Assembly: GCA_963854735.1 (NCBI GenBank)
Contig: OY978108.1
Span: 124,001 to 188,000, forward strand
Reading direction: 5' to 3'
Length of the DNA: 64,000 bases
Source: Marvania coccoides
Taxonomy: Eukaryota > Chlorophyta > Trebouxiophyceae > Chlorellales > Chlorellaceae
Notes under the pieces: model-generated
What the model was told of the DNA's origin: nothing
The model's input: only the letters and a program-made list of their open reading frames with translations
The model's database searches: none
Part shown: one piece after another, positions 34,973 through 44,244 of the stretch
How positions within the stretch are numbered: the first letter of the stretch is position 1
Layout of the letters: every line of letters starts with the position of its first letter
Program-made: the position numbers and the translations under genes

Positions 34973-36238
34973 TTAAGCGAACTTCACCATCCAGTACGGC
35001 GTCTCCAGGGGCATCGGCAGCCCTTCTGCCGGCAGCGGTCCTGTCGCAAATGTGAACAGCATCGGCCGCCGGTCCGTCATTTTCGCCACAATGTGCGCGT
35101 CCTCTTCTCGCGTTATCGCCGTTCTCTGCGTGGCTTTTAGCTGCACAGACATCACCATCCACTTTCCACCCGGCATAGCCATTGCCTCCCACCCCTCAGG
35201 GGCCAGCTCAGCCTGCTGTGGATCAAACTCTCGTATTTGATCGGCGTCCCAGAATGAAATGCGCCGCAGCTGCGCGTCTAGGGGTTCTTCGGGGTCAACC
35301 TGCGTGCGCCAGACGAGCCCATTGGAGCGGTACTCGGCGCCTGTGGCTTGTGTTGCCTGGAGCACCTTTGATGACACCATGCCCTTCAGCGTGGCGTAGT
35401 CTTCCTCGCCCACGAGGTGGTTGACTGCAATTTTGAGTTTCGACATCAAGTATGTGAGTAGAGAGGCGAGAGGGAGGGAAACAGCAATAGTCAGTGCGCC
35501 CCATGCGGTGTCAAGAAAAAGAATTACACAGAAATGAATGAAAACACCCTCCAAACGCAGTAGTAAAGGGAGTTATAAATAAATAAAATGCTCACACATC
35601 CAGATGGCATCCTTTGCACCCTCCAGCCACTCATTAACGTCAAATTGACTATCAATCTTAGCCCGGACGAATTCGTCCACCCTCGCTTGCTGCAATCCAT
35701 TAAAAGGAAAAGGGGAAGGATATGCCATTACCATTAAAAATTATGCAAAATTGCGGGCGTGACAGGCAACCCCCCCCCCCCCCCCCCAAAAAAAACTTAC
35801 GAAGAAAGCGCCGAACCTGTCAGAGATGTAGCGCTGCCAAGACGGCAGCGAGTCTTCCTCTGTGCTCTCCTGCACCGTGGTCGAAGACTTGAGCTGCGCC
35901 ATGTGTTCAGCTAGCTTCTCCTTTAGAGAATCTGCCAATGCATTGGGAGGAGTGAATCCAGCCTCCTCTTGGTCGCCAGGCACCCCCTCCTCGGCCGAAT
36001 CCACTGCCTGGGACTCCCCTCCGCCGCTTTCCTCATTATTAACTTTTTTCGGAAGACTTGTGGCTGGGCGAGGCCTGAGTCTGCCGGCGGCAGTCGGTGG
36101 TTGGTCGTCCTGCGAGGAGAAAGCGCGCAGCGAAAGCAGCGGTCGTAGGTTGTCGGGGCTGATCGCGGTGGGATCCGCAATCGCAGGCAGCGCCCGAGAG
36201 AGCGAGAGAAGGGCGAACCGCAACCTCAAAAACAACAT
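34973..36238 (-). CDS. Tim44-like domain protein, probably mitochondrial
   Basis: Exons 35801..36238, 35596..35689, 34973..35424, 327 residues. The N-terminus (MLFLRLRFALLSLSRALPA, later RPLLSLRAFSSQ) is a typical mitochondrial presequence with an R-x-F-S cleavage-like site. A Ser/Glu-rich linker follows. The Tim44-like part starts near residue 140 with FGAFF and DAIWM, then HLVGEEDYATLKGMVSSKVLQ, and beta strands such as WMVMSVQLKATQRTAI, ending TPYWMVKFA. The pattern (helix, DLEALKPLVSPKLL-like turn, curved sheet) is shared by Tim44, Mba1 and MRPL45; which of these is not clear. Intron 1 contains a run of C on the + strand (35770-35787) right behind the donor GTAAGT. Confidence 0.75.
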
Positions 36239-36597
36239 AGCTGCTGGGGGAAAGATGCAGGTACAGGGGTGTCAGATCAAGCCCAGAGTGATGCAATTTG
36301 CATGGAAATAATAAAACTCGATACAAAACATTTGATCACGAGAAGAGAGTTGGAGGGTGATCAAAATTTAAAAAGAGGAAACGCATTGCGAGTCATCTCA
36401 TTGCTTCCGCTCGCATCGCTTCGAGAGATTGATTGAATCGTATTATGCCATCGTCAGAAAAGGACAAGACTGGGTGCTTCTTTTTCTCGTGTTTGAGTTC
36501 AAACCAGACGATCGGTCCAAATTCAGACGGCGTTGTGCATATTCGCACTATTTCTCAGCTTAACCAGCCCAGCGGATCGATAGCGTTGGGGCCAAAC
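36239..36597. other. head-to-head promoter region (Tim44-like / aftiphilin-like)
   Basis: The two genes diverge from this spacer of about 360 bases, so promoters of both should be here. An in-frame ATG at 36445 could extend the aftiphilin-like protein by 51 residues. That extension is less GC-rich and lacks the Ala/Glu bias of the rest, so I treat it as 5' UTR. Confidence 0.45.
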
Positions 36598-39500
36598 ATG
36601 TCCCAGAAGGAGGCGGCGGCCGCTGCAGCTGATTTAGAGGATGCTGCCGCTATGTCCCCGCTCCCTCAAAACAACCTTCAACCGCAGCTGGCTGGCGACA
36701 ACGCCACCGCCGACGACGACGACATCAGCTTTCTCACGGACAGCGAGGCGTCGGAGGAGCGCCGGCAGGCTGAGACCGCAGCAGAGGAGGATTTGGCAGA
36801 CTGCTCTGCTGCGGAGGATGCGCCTTTGCCGCCTTCACCGCCGCAAGAACCTGCCGCAGAGGAGGCTTATGTAGTGGCAAAAGAAGAAGAAGAAGAAAGC
36901 GCGGCAGCAGCTGAGGAGGAGCCGCGGGAGATTGAGCACCCAGAGGAGAATTTTGCCGCTGCCCCCATCGCTGCTGAAGAAACTTTGCCTCTCGCTGCGG
37001 AGGAAGAAACGTCCACAGCGCCCACCCCTGAGGAGTTCCCAGTCGCCACCGCGACGGGCGCGCCCTCAGAGCCTGGAGATGAGCTTCCTGCAGCTTCTGA
37101 GCCGTCCACCGCTGCCATTGCAACAGCGTCGGCTGCAGCGGCGACGGAAGAGGTCGCGTGTGAGGAGGAAGACGACGGATTTCCTGATTTCACTGCAAGC
37201 GCAGAGCAGAGCCAGCCTCAAGAGGAGAGTCCTTGTGCGGAAGCAGAAGGTGGAGCGACAGCGGTGTTTGAGGAAGCTGAAGCTGAATTCCCTGCTGCTG
37301 CGGCCGCCGAGCCTGAAAAGGATGCAGTCGAGGCAGAGGGCGATGATGACGACGACGGGTTTGGAGATTTCGCAGACGCCTGGGCTGACGATGAGGTCAC
37401 TTTTGTGGCGTCAGATGCCCCCGCCCCCGCTGCCGTCGCCGAAAGCTTGCCTGCCGCCGCAACGCCCGCCAGCGGCGTGCCTACCCTGCTGAGCATGGAC
37501 ACTGAGGCGTTTTTGCAGCGCGCAATAGTGGCCATGGCCAGCTTTGCGCCGCCGCCAGCGGCAAGATCAAAGGGAGACACGGGGCGGCAGCTGCAGCGGC
37601 TGGTGGGTCTGGCAGAGCTGGAGCTGCGGCACCCAACGCTGCTGGCGGTGGGTGGGGCTGCGGCCAAGGCGCAGGCTGCTGCGTTTTTGCAGCAGAAGGA
37701 GAATGACGGCCCTGAATGGAAGGGCTCTCCGGCTGAGCTGCGAATGATGCACAGGCTGGTGAGTAACCCCGCGTAGTCGTATTTTAACAGGGTTTTTTTA
37801 ATTTAATTTTGATTTTTTTAAGTTCTGCGCATGGAGAATCTAAAATTCGTTTTTATATCGCTCAAATGTCCCCCCCCTTAATTCTTGCAGAATTTGGGTC
37901 CTACGCCTCCAGGAGAAACCGTGCACGCTTCCACCCAGCCCCCTGCCCGCCGCATCCCCAGCGCCAGCGGATTTGCGCCCTTCGATTCGCTGTCAGCGCT
38001 GCTGCCGCCCCAAACGCCGCCGAGTGATCCCCAGCCGCCGCCAGCAGCCCAGCTCTCTTTCTCTTCTCTGGAGCCTACCCGCGGGATGGGGGCGGCTGTG
38101 CCAGCTGCTGCAGGCACCTTTGACCCCTTTCTCACGCCACAGCAGCAACCAGCAGCGACAGCAGCAGCGGCGGTGGATGAAGATCCGCTTGGAGGGTTTT
38201 TGCCTCCAGCCGCCGCTGTTTCGCCTGCAGAAGGCGGCGGCGTTGCGTCCTGGGGAGACAACTTGTTTGAATCTTCCCCCGAGGAGGCAGCAGCGCCGCC
38301 CTCGCACGAGCAACATAGTAGGGAAGAAAGCGATCCGGCGGAAGGCGCTGGCGGAGAATGGGGCGATAATCCCTTCGAATCGCCCCCCAGAGCAGCTGTA
38401 GCAGCGGCGGGGCAGCCTGAGTTTGGAGCCTGGGACAACGACCAGCTTGGATTTTCTACAGCAGCTGCGACTGAAGGAGCAGCAGAGCTTGAGCCGGCAG
38501 TTGCCGCCGCTGCTGCTGCTGCTGATTGGGATGAAAACCCCTTTGAGTCCCCCAAAGCCACGCTGCAGCAGCCTGGCCACCGCTGGGACGCAGTGGAAAC
38601 AGCAGCAGATGCAGCAGCGGCAGCAGAGGGGGAGGAGTTTTCGCCGCCACAGCAGGAGAGCGGAACTGTTTCTCCTGCAGCAGCAGCAGCGGCCTCAAAC
38701 CCTTTTGAGACCGTCGAGCCCATCCCATTTCTGTCGCCGCTGGAGCCGCCGCGCGTGAGCAGCCGATTCGCCGCTTCAATGCCTGAAGAAAGCACAGCGG
38801 AGCAGGGCGCAGCCCCAATGCCGCACCAATCGACAGAGGGAGGAGAGGCTTGCGAATTGTTTGGGGAGCCTTCTATCGATGTTAACGCTGTCAATGGCGT
38901 CACGCCTGAAGCTGCCGTTCCTGTGATTCTGACTCCAGCAGCAGCTGCGATGGTGGAGAGTGCCAACGGCGATGCTGACGACGATTTCGTTTTTTTCAAA
39001 TCTGCGGCGCCTGTCTCGCCCCCCTCTCCAACCCCCGCTGATGAATACTCGTTTGATTTCGGCGTATCAGTCGGCGGGCCTTCAGACAGCCCTAAGCAGG
39101 CAGCAACAGCAGTGGCGGCAGTGGCGACGGCAACAGTGGTGGTTGCTGCTGGCAATGCCGGTGGCGGCAATGGAGTTTTGTTGGATTCAACGGAGTGGGG
39201 GTCAGAAGAGTGGCAAGCAGCGCCTGAGCTGGTGGTGGCAGAAGCGGCGGTCAACGCTGGCGGCAGGGACAGCCTCCCTGCCGCCCAGGAAATGACCAGC
39301 GCAGCGGCCGAATGGCCGGCAGCAGCAGCAGCGAATGCGGATGTGGCCCAGAGAAGCAGCGGATCCTGGGATGACGCTAGCATTGGCAGGGGCGGCTTTG
39401 GCTTAAGAGACGCAGCGACGCGTGCTGCTGCACCAGAAGCAGCGGTGCTTTCTGAAGAAGAACCCGTCGGTGCTGCGACGACTACCGTTGACGCTGCGGG

Positions 39501-39741
39501 AGAAAGCGAAGCCCTCAGCGCTGCGCCTGCTGCTGCTGAAAATGGGGGAAAGGCGGCGCCAGAGGAAAGCGATGGCTGGGGTGAGGACGAGTTTGACGAT
39601 TTCTGTGAGGCTGCTGCGCCTGCTGAAAATGAGGAAGCAGTAGGGGAGGAGCAGAAGGACCCGCTGCAGGAGGAAGCGGAGCAGCTGGCGGCGCAAATGC
39701 CTGACCTTTCGTTTATGCTTTCCAACACCCTGACTCGTTAA
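36598..39741 (+). CDS. aftiphilin-like clathrin/AP-1 accessory protein
   Basis: Exons 36598..37758 and 37891..39741, 1003 residues. The chain is Ala/Glu/Pro-rich and disordered. It carries adaptor-binding motifs: two acidic-Phe boxes for gamma-ear or GGA binding (DDGFPDF near residue 191, DDDDGFGDFADAW near 251), three NPF motifs for EH domains (near 544, 602, 656, in repeats WGDNPFESP / WDENPFESP / SNPFETVEP), DPF and WGDNLF. The last residues, LAAQMPDLSFMLSN, match the short PDLSFM clathrin-binding box known from aftiphilin. Family knowledge: aftiphilin links clathrin to AP-1 at the trans-Golgi network. The middle of the protein has no fold I recognise. An upstream ATG at 36445 is possible. 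The intron has GTGAGT and CTTGCAG ends. Confidence 0.78.
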
Positions 39742-39749
39742 AGTACAGT

Positions 39750-39810
39750 CATTATAGAGTGTAAAGTCCAAGCAGAAATGGGGCCTTCGTTGGCCCCGTC
39801 GCAGACTGGA
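39750..39810. repeat. dispersed short repeat, copy A (diverged)
   Basis: Order: CATTATAGAGTGTAAAGTCC, then a different core containing the hairpin GGGGCC-TTCGTT-GGCCCC, then GTCGCAGACTGG. Ends are shared with copies C and D; the core differs. It lies just downstream of the aftiphilin-like stop. Confidence 0.45.
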
Positions 39811-39907
39811 GATGAAAGAACCACTTGGGAACGAACAAAGACGCCTGATAAAGGTCAGGCTTGAGTTTGATTATTAATAAATTGAAAATTGCTAGCATTT
39901 TTTTAAA

Positions 39908-40691
39908 ATGTGGGTTGCCACCTGTCCCCTCCAGCGCTGCGCAACACTTTTACATTCAAATTCATCGCGCATCTCGAGCGGAAATGCACCATCAGTCGCG
40001 ACGGCAAACGCATTTGTGATTCGACCAAGCTCAACTTCAGGCAATGAGCTACTCGAAGCCGCACGCATGCGAGCTGAGGCGTACTATGAGGTAACACCTG
40101 AAATTTCCCGCTTCCACCGCTTTTCCCCCTTCTATCCCACACCCGGTGTGTGTGTGAGGGGGGTGTCTCTAATGAATTTAATGCCGCGAAGTGCTCTCCG
40201 CATTTTCGCAGAACCAGAGCTACAGCAGATTTACGCAGAGCTTCATCAAGCAGTTTGCCGAGCAGGAACACCGCCGTCTCGTTGCCGATGCAAATTCTCT
40301 TCAAAGCGACAGCAGCAGCCCAACGGCCTGCATCACGCTGGTGGCCATTGGCTCCAACGGCGTGTGCGCAGGCTCCCTCGACCTAAAAACTACGTGTCCG
40401 CCTGACGTGCAGCCCTTTTTGGAGACGCCGTGTTGTTATGTTTCAAATGTCGTTGTTTCAGCGAAAAGCAGGCGGCTAGGGGTCGGGAGGAGCCTGGTGG
40501 AAGCAGCAAAACAGCACGCAATAGAGGAACTGGGTAGTAGATATGTGTACGCGCACGTAGACGCAGTGAACGCGGCGGCAGCGAGTCTTTATGCCAACAG
40601 CGGATTTGAAGCGGTGGGCATCGATGGAGAGGCGCTGCACGGGGCGGTGCTGCTGGGGCAGCGCGTTTTGCTGCGATGCACGCTTGAATGA
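39908..40691 (+). CDS. GNAT-family N-acetyltransferase, possibly plastid
   Basis: Exons 39908..40090 and 40212..40691, 220 residues. The fold is marked by a beta strand YVSNVVVSAKSRR followed by the acetyl-CoA loop RRLGVGRSLVEAAKQHA (R-x-x-G-x-G/A) and the last strand-helix pair AHVDAVNAAAASLYANSGFE, which is the GNAT motif B. The first 45 residues (Ser/Asn/Ala-rich, few acids) may be a transit peptide. Similar plastid GNATs of plants acetylate N-termini or lysines of plastid proteins; the substrate here is unknown. Confidence 0.82.
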
Positions 40692-41100
40692 CAAAGAAAA
40701 GAGGTTCTTGGAGAGTAACCTATGTTTGAAACTTTTTATTTTATTTTATATTTTAAATCGGCGTCTCTGTGGAGTGGATTACAGCTGTCTGTGGGTAATA
40801 ATATTCAAATTCAAGAGGCTAATTACGGGCATGCGAAAACAAATACCCGGCAAAACAGCAGATCGGTCACTGCCAAATAATAAACGAATTGCCACTGCAG
40901 CCCTTGGTCTAATGAACGGAGCGAGTCCCCTATTTTTTTCCATTTTTTCAAATCCCCAGTGTATCCCGAGTCCCCTAGTGATTGTAGCTTCTCCGCTATA
41001 GAAATGAGACACATCATGGAAGGGGGGAAAATATAATAATATCGTGTACGAGAAAACGTGTTTGAAACAAACGATGAAATCTTATTATTTTTTTTCCTGA
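40692..41100. other. intergenic between convergent genes
   Basis: The AT-rich 3' UTRs of the GNAT (+) and methyltransferase (-) genes. No gene or repeat is seen. Confidence 0.4.
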
Positions 41101-42235
41101 TTAGCAGTCCTCCCTGAGGTGCTTGAACGTCTCGAACGCGGTCTGGTTGGCGATCAATGAGAACTCAACGCAGAGGTAGCCCTGGCACCCCCAGTGGTTC
41201 CTCTCCTTGTGGAACACGAAGAAGTCAGCTTCATGGGCTTGCTTGAAGAATTTTGTAATCTGTGCCATGTTGAGGTTGTGCAGCTCGATGGAGACCTGCC
41301 CCACGCTAATGTCTCCCAAGCGAATGCTCTCCCAGATGGTGCTGAAGGACGCATACTCACAGCCCTCGCAGTCAACTTTCAAAATATCAATGTGGCGCTT
41401 GGTGTGTCCCAATCTCTTCACAATCTCAGGCAGCGGCAGCAGCGGGTTGGTTTTGCCGTTGGCGGGGTTCACCATACTGCCCTTGGCGCCAGCCAGCCCC
41501 CAGGGGTAGAAACTGACCCCTGCTTTCACCGCTGCTGCGCTGTACAAGGTGGTGTTGCCGGTGGGGTCAAACGTGTGGATCTCGCAGCCAAACTTCTCCC
41601 GCACGCTGGTTTCGAAGGAAAAGTCGCCGTTGCTGCCGATGGAGTAGACCAGGCAGGAGCGGGAGGAGAAGAACTCGTCAGGGCCGCAAATGAACTTGCC
41701 TGCGGGAGGGGGGTGGGCGTGGGGTGGGGGTGAGGGGGGGGTGGGGGGTTTAGGGTTTTAAAAAAGAAAGAAAGTAATTAGAGAGCTGGAAGTGGTAAAT
41801 GAATTAAGCGTGTATTAACCTACCTCCATCTCCAAACGCCTTGCCAACGCGCTGCTCGAACTGGCAGGTGAAACTAGGCTCGAAAGGGTCATATCGCATT
41901 TTTTCACCGACAAATTTGCCTGGCGTATCCAGAAGCCGATTGCGCATGGTGACGGACTTATTGTGCACGGCCATGAGCTCCGACCACACCTGGTTGCAGG
42001 AGGTGCGCTGTGGCGTGGAGTAGATGGCTGCTCGATGTTCTGAAGCAAAGTCCAGCGATGCTCCATTCGCCAAGAAGGCAGAGACGATGAGGAGAAGGAC
42101 TCCAATGAAAGATCCCGCGATGCTGGTCACCAAGGAATTCCATTCCAGCTTGCACCAGCACCAGCGCCGCAACGGGACCGCTAAGACGTCTTCATCGGCG
42201 TTGGTCAATCTGTACTTGGGTGGTAACGCCGCCAT
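41101..42235 (-). CDS. membrane-anchored FkbM/METTL24-like methyltransferase
   Basis: Exons 41824..42235 and 41101..41699, 336 residues. A cytosolic head of about 33 residues (LPPKYRLTNADED) is followed by one transmembrane helix (SIAGSFIGVLLLIVSAFLA), so a type II Golgi/ER protein. The luminal part has SCLVYSIGSNGDFSFE (SAM-binding loop, motif I), EIHTFDPTGN (acidic end of strand 2), IDILKVDCEGCEY (motif IV) and VSIELHN, in the order of Methyltransf_21/22-type enzymes such as METTL24. Cys-rich ends fit a secreted fold. The substrate, perhaps a glycan, is not known. The intron has GTAGGT and CCGCAG ends. Confidence 0.82.
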
Positions 42236-42659
42236 GATTTTTTCGTCAACTATCGTAATTGCTGCATCTGCGGGGTGCGGTGAGGAGAATAGCGCGTGGA
42301 TTGCTTCTTCAACAATTGATTTGAAATCAAGTTTGAAAAATATGTAGAATTAGGGCGGCAAGGTGAGCTACTTAGGTTGGGATGTGGGCAAAAAAGTCAT
42401 TGGGCGGTATGATAAAATAAGGCTGCGGAAAAAATACACCCAAGTGATCTTTAAAACATGCGCACTGAGAGAACCCGGTGTCCGACTATAAAGTCGCGCT
42501 GCAGTCCACCAGTAGGTGAAGTAGTCTTCTAGAGAAGACAGGGTGTTGAATTTTCGATCGCGCGCATTGACTCATTAATATGGTTTTTCCGTTTCGATTT
42601 TGAAAATCTTCAGATGATGCCACCAATTGAGCGCAGACTCCTCTTTTTCCAGAGAAAAT
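42236..42659. other. intergenic region
   Basis: The promoter of the methyltransferase gene. Mostly AT-rich, with no gene or repeat seen. Confidence 0.4.
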
Positions 42660-43504
42660 GTAACTCCTGAGGCCTCCGCGGCGCCCGCACTCAAGCAGTC
42701 CCAGCCGCTCAGCGACGCCCAGCAACCGAAAGCGGCGCCCAACAACGCTGCGCTCGCCGCTTAGAGCCCTCTTCACTCTGGCCAGCAGCTCGCTATGCTG
42801 AAGGCCCAGCCACCTCATCCCCACCTCAGCACCAGCACGCAGACCAAATCCAGGACCAGGAGACAGCCACCCTTCTCGCCACAAAATCGCCCACCACTGC
42901 TCGGCTCGCAAAGCAGCCGCAGCACCCTCCACTGCGGCCCCCAACACCACCATCTTCATTCGCGGAATTGATCCCGCCTACGATGCCACGCAGCTGCACG
43001 CATTGTTCTCTATTTTTGGCGCCATCGTGTCGTGGAAAGTAGCGCCCAACCCTATCGGCAATGCAACCTCTAGTCATTACAGTGTCGTAAAGTACGAGGC
43101 GACAGAGAGCGCAAAGCTGGCCACCGCCAAGTACAACGGCCTCGAGGCGGAGAGTAGTGGTGCAGGCCTCGTGCGCTGGAAGCTGCATGTGGGCTGCTCC
43201 CTTGCAGGGGCACAATCGCAGCGATTGAACGCAATTCAATCCAGTGCACAACCGAAATGGAAGCTGCCACGACGCCCCTGACTCAGCGCTTCACGCAGCG
43301 GACCTTGAGGCAATGCCTGAAGGGCAACGGACGCGGGTGGCGCTGCAGACGCTGCTGCTGCCAATAGTGGCGGAGCTGCAGCCCGCGCTGGCTGAAGCCA
43401 TCACGGCCAAGCTGGTGGAAAATGCGCATTACTGTACACTAGTGCCCGGAGCTGCTGCGGCTGGTCGAGAACCCCGAGGAGCTGGCGGCGCGGTTGATTG
43501 TATA
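42660..43504 (+). pseudogene. wrecked poly(A)-binding-protein-like gene (RRM + MLLE)
   Basis: Two recognisable domains in different frames. An RRM at 42945-43190 reads TTIFIRGIDPAYDATQLHAL, then FSIFGAIVSWKVAPN, with RNP-2 (IFIRGI) and a weak RNP-1 (HYSVVKYE). An MLLE/PABC domain at 43312-43504 reads RVALQTLLLPIVAELQPALA, then EAITAKLVENAH. It shifts frame at about 43440 into PELLRLVENPEELAARL and meets an in-frame TAA (43503..43505) where the family has Glu, before AVLLKKR. Upstream, 42660-42900 is Pro/Gln/Ala-rich in changing frames with stops. No splice pattern repairs this, so I call a pseudogene, with base errors as the alternative. The ankyrin gene follows directly. Confidence 0.6.
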
Positions 43505-43596
43505 AGCGGTGCTGCTGAAAAAAAGACCCTGCTCCTGCTGCAGCTGCCATTCCTGAAACTTCCGTGGTGGCGGAGGGTAATCAGTCGGCGAATTGG

Positions 43597-44115
43597 ATGG
43601 CAAACGCTATGGACAGCCGTGGCGTCACCCCACTGATGATTGCTGCGATGCACGGGCGTATCGACATTTTGAGAACTTTACTGGCAGTGGGAGCCGACGT
43701 GGAGTTTACCACGCCCGAATCAGCGACGGCGCTGTGGGAGGCCACAAAGGTCGGGCACCTGGGGGCCATTTGTCTGTTGCTGCAGAGCGGCGCCGCCCCA
43801 AACGCAGCTCACAAATCTGACAGCGTCACACCGCTGCACCTGGCAGTGGGAAACGACGATGCCAGCGCTGTGCGCGCCCTGCTCGAGGCTAAAGCGGACC
43901 CGTCGGTGAAGACCGCCGGCAGGATGACCGCGCTGCTGCTGGCGGCGAAGCAGGCCAGAGCTGCCGTGGTTGCGGCGCTCATTGCAGCTTCTTCCACGGA
44001 AATGAGGGTGAAGGACCCGCAGGGCTGCACTGCAGCGGCTCTGGTGCTGGCGGAAGGGTGGGAGAGCAATGTGATTGGGGCGCTCCAAAAAATCACAAAA
44101 CAAAAAAATAATTAA
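43597..44115 (+). CDS. small ankyrin-repeat protein
   Basis: A single frame, 172 residues from the ATG at 43597. Four ankyrin repeats are visible: GVTPLMIAAMHGRIDILRTL, ATALWEATKVGHLGAICLLL, VTPLHLAVGNDDASAVRALL and MTALLLAAKQARAAVVAALI, each with the G-x-TPLH-x-A pattern or a variant. The frame is open another 28 codons upstream and starts right after the A7 run that ends the MLLE remnant. It may therefore be the C-terminal third of a former RRM-MLLE-ankyrin protein rather than an independent gene. Partner unknown. Confidence 0.65.
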   Translation: MANAMDSRGVTPLMIAAMHGRIDILRTLLAVGADVEFTTPESATALWEATKVGHLGAICLLLQSGAAPNAAHKSDSVTPLHLAVGNDDASAVRALLEAKADPSVKTAGRMTALLLAAKQARAAVVAALIAASSTEMRVKDPQGCTAAALVLAEGWESNVIGALQKITKQKNN

Positions 44116-44244
44116 ATTCAGGACCGCAGCCATGCTGATGTACATATGCATGGGTGGAAAAAAATGCCACACAGATCGAAAAGCAAGCAGAGGACAAAAT
44201 TTTTACTTTCATTTTTACTTTTTTTAACTCCGCTTCAATCTGCT

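Noticed and set aside
35771..35787. C-run as a possible frameshift site in the Tim44-like gene
   Set aside because: The run lies inside intron 1, a few bases after the GTAAGT donor, so it does not affect the reading frame.
37878..39728. A 616-codon open frame antisense to the aftiphilin-like exon 2
   Set aside because: The sense frame is Ala/Glu/Pro-rich with GCN, GAG and CAG codons, which produce no stops on the complement. The antisense protein is Ser/Ala low-complexity with no motif, and the sense strand has the PDLSFM, NPF and splice signals.
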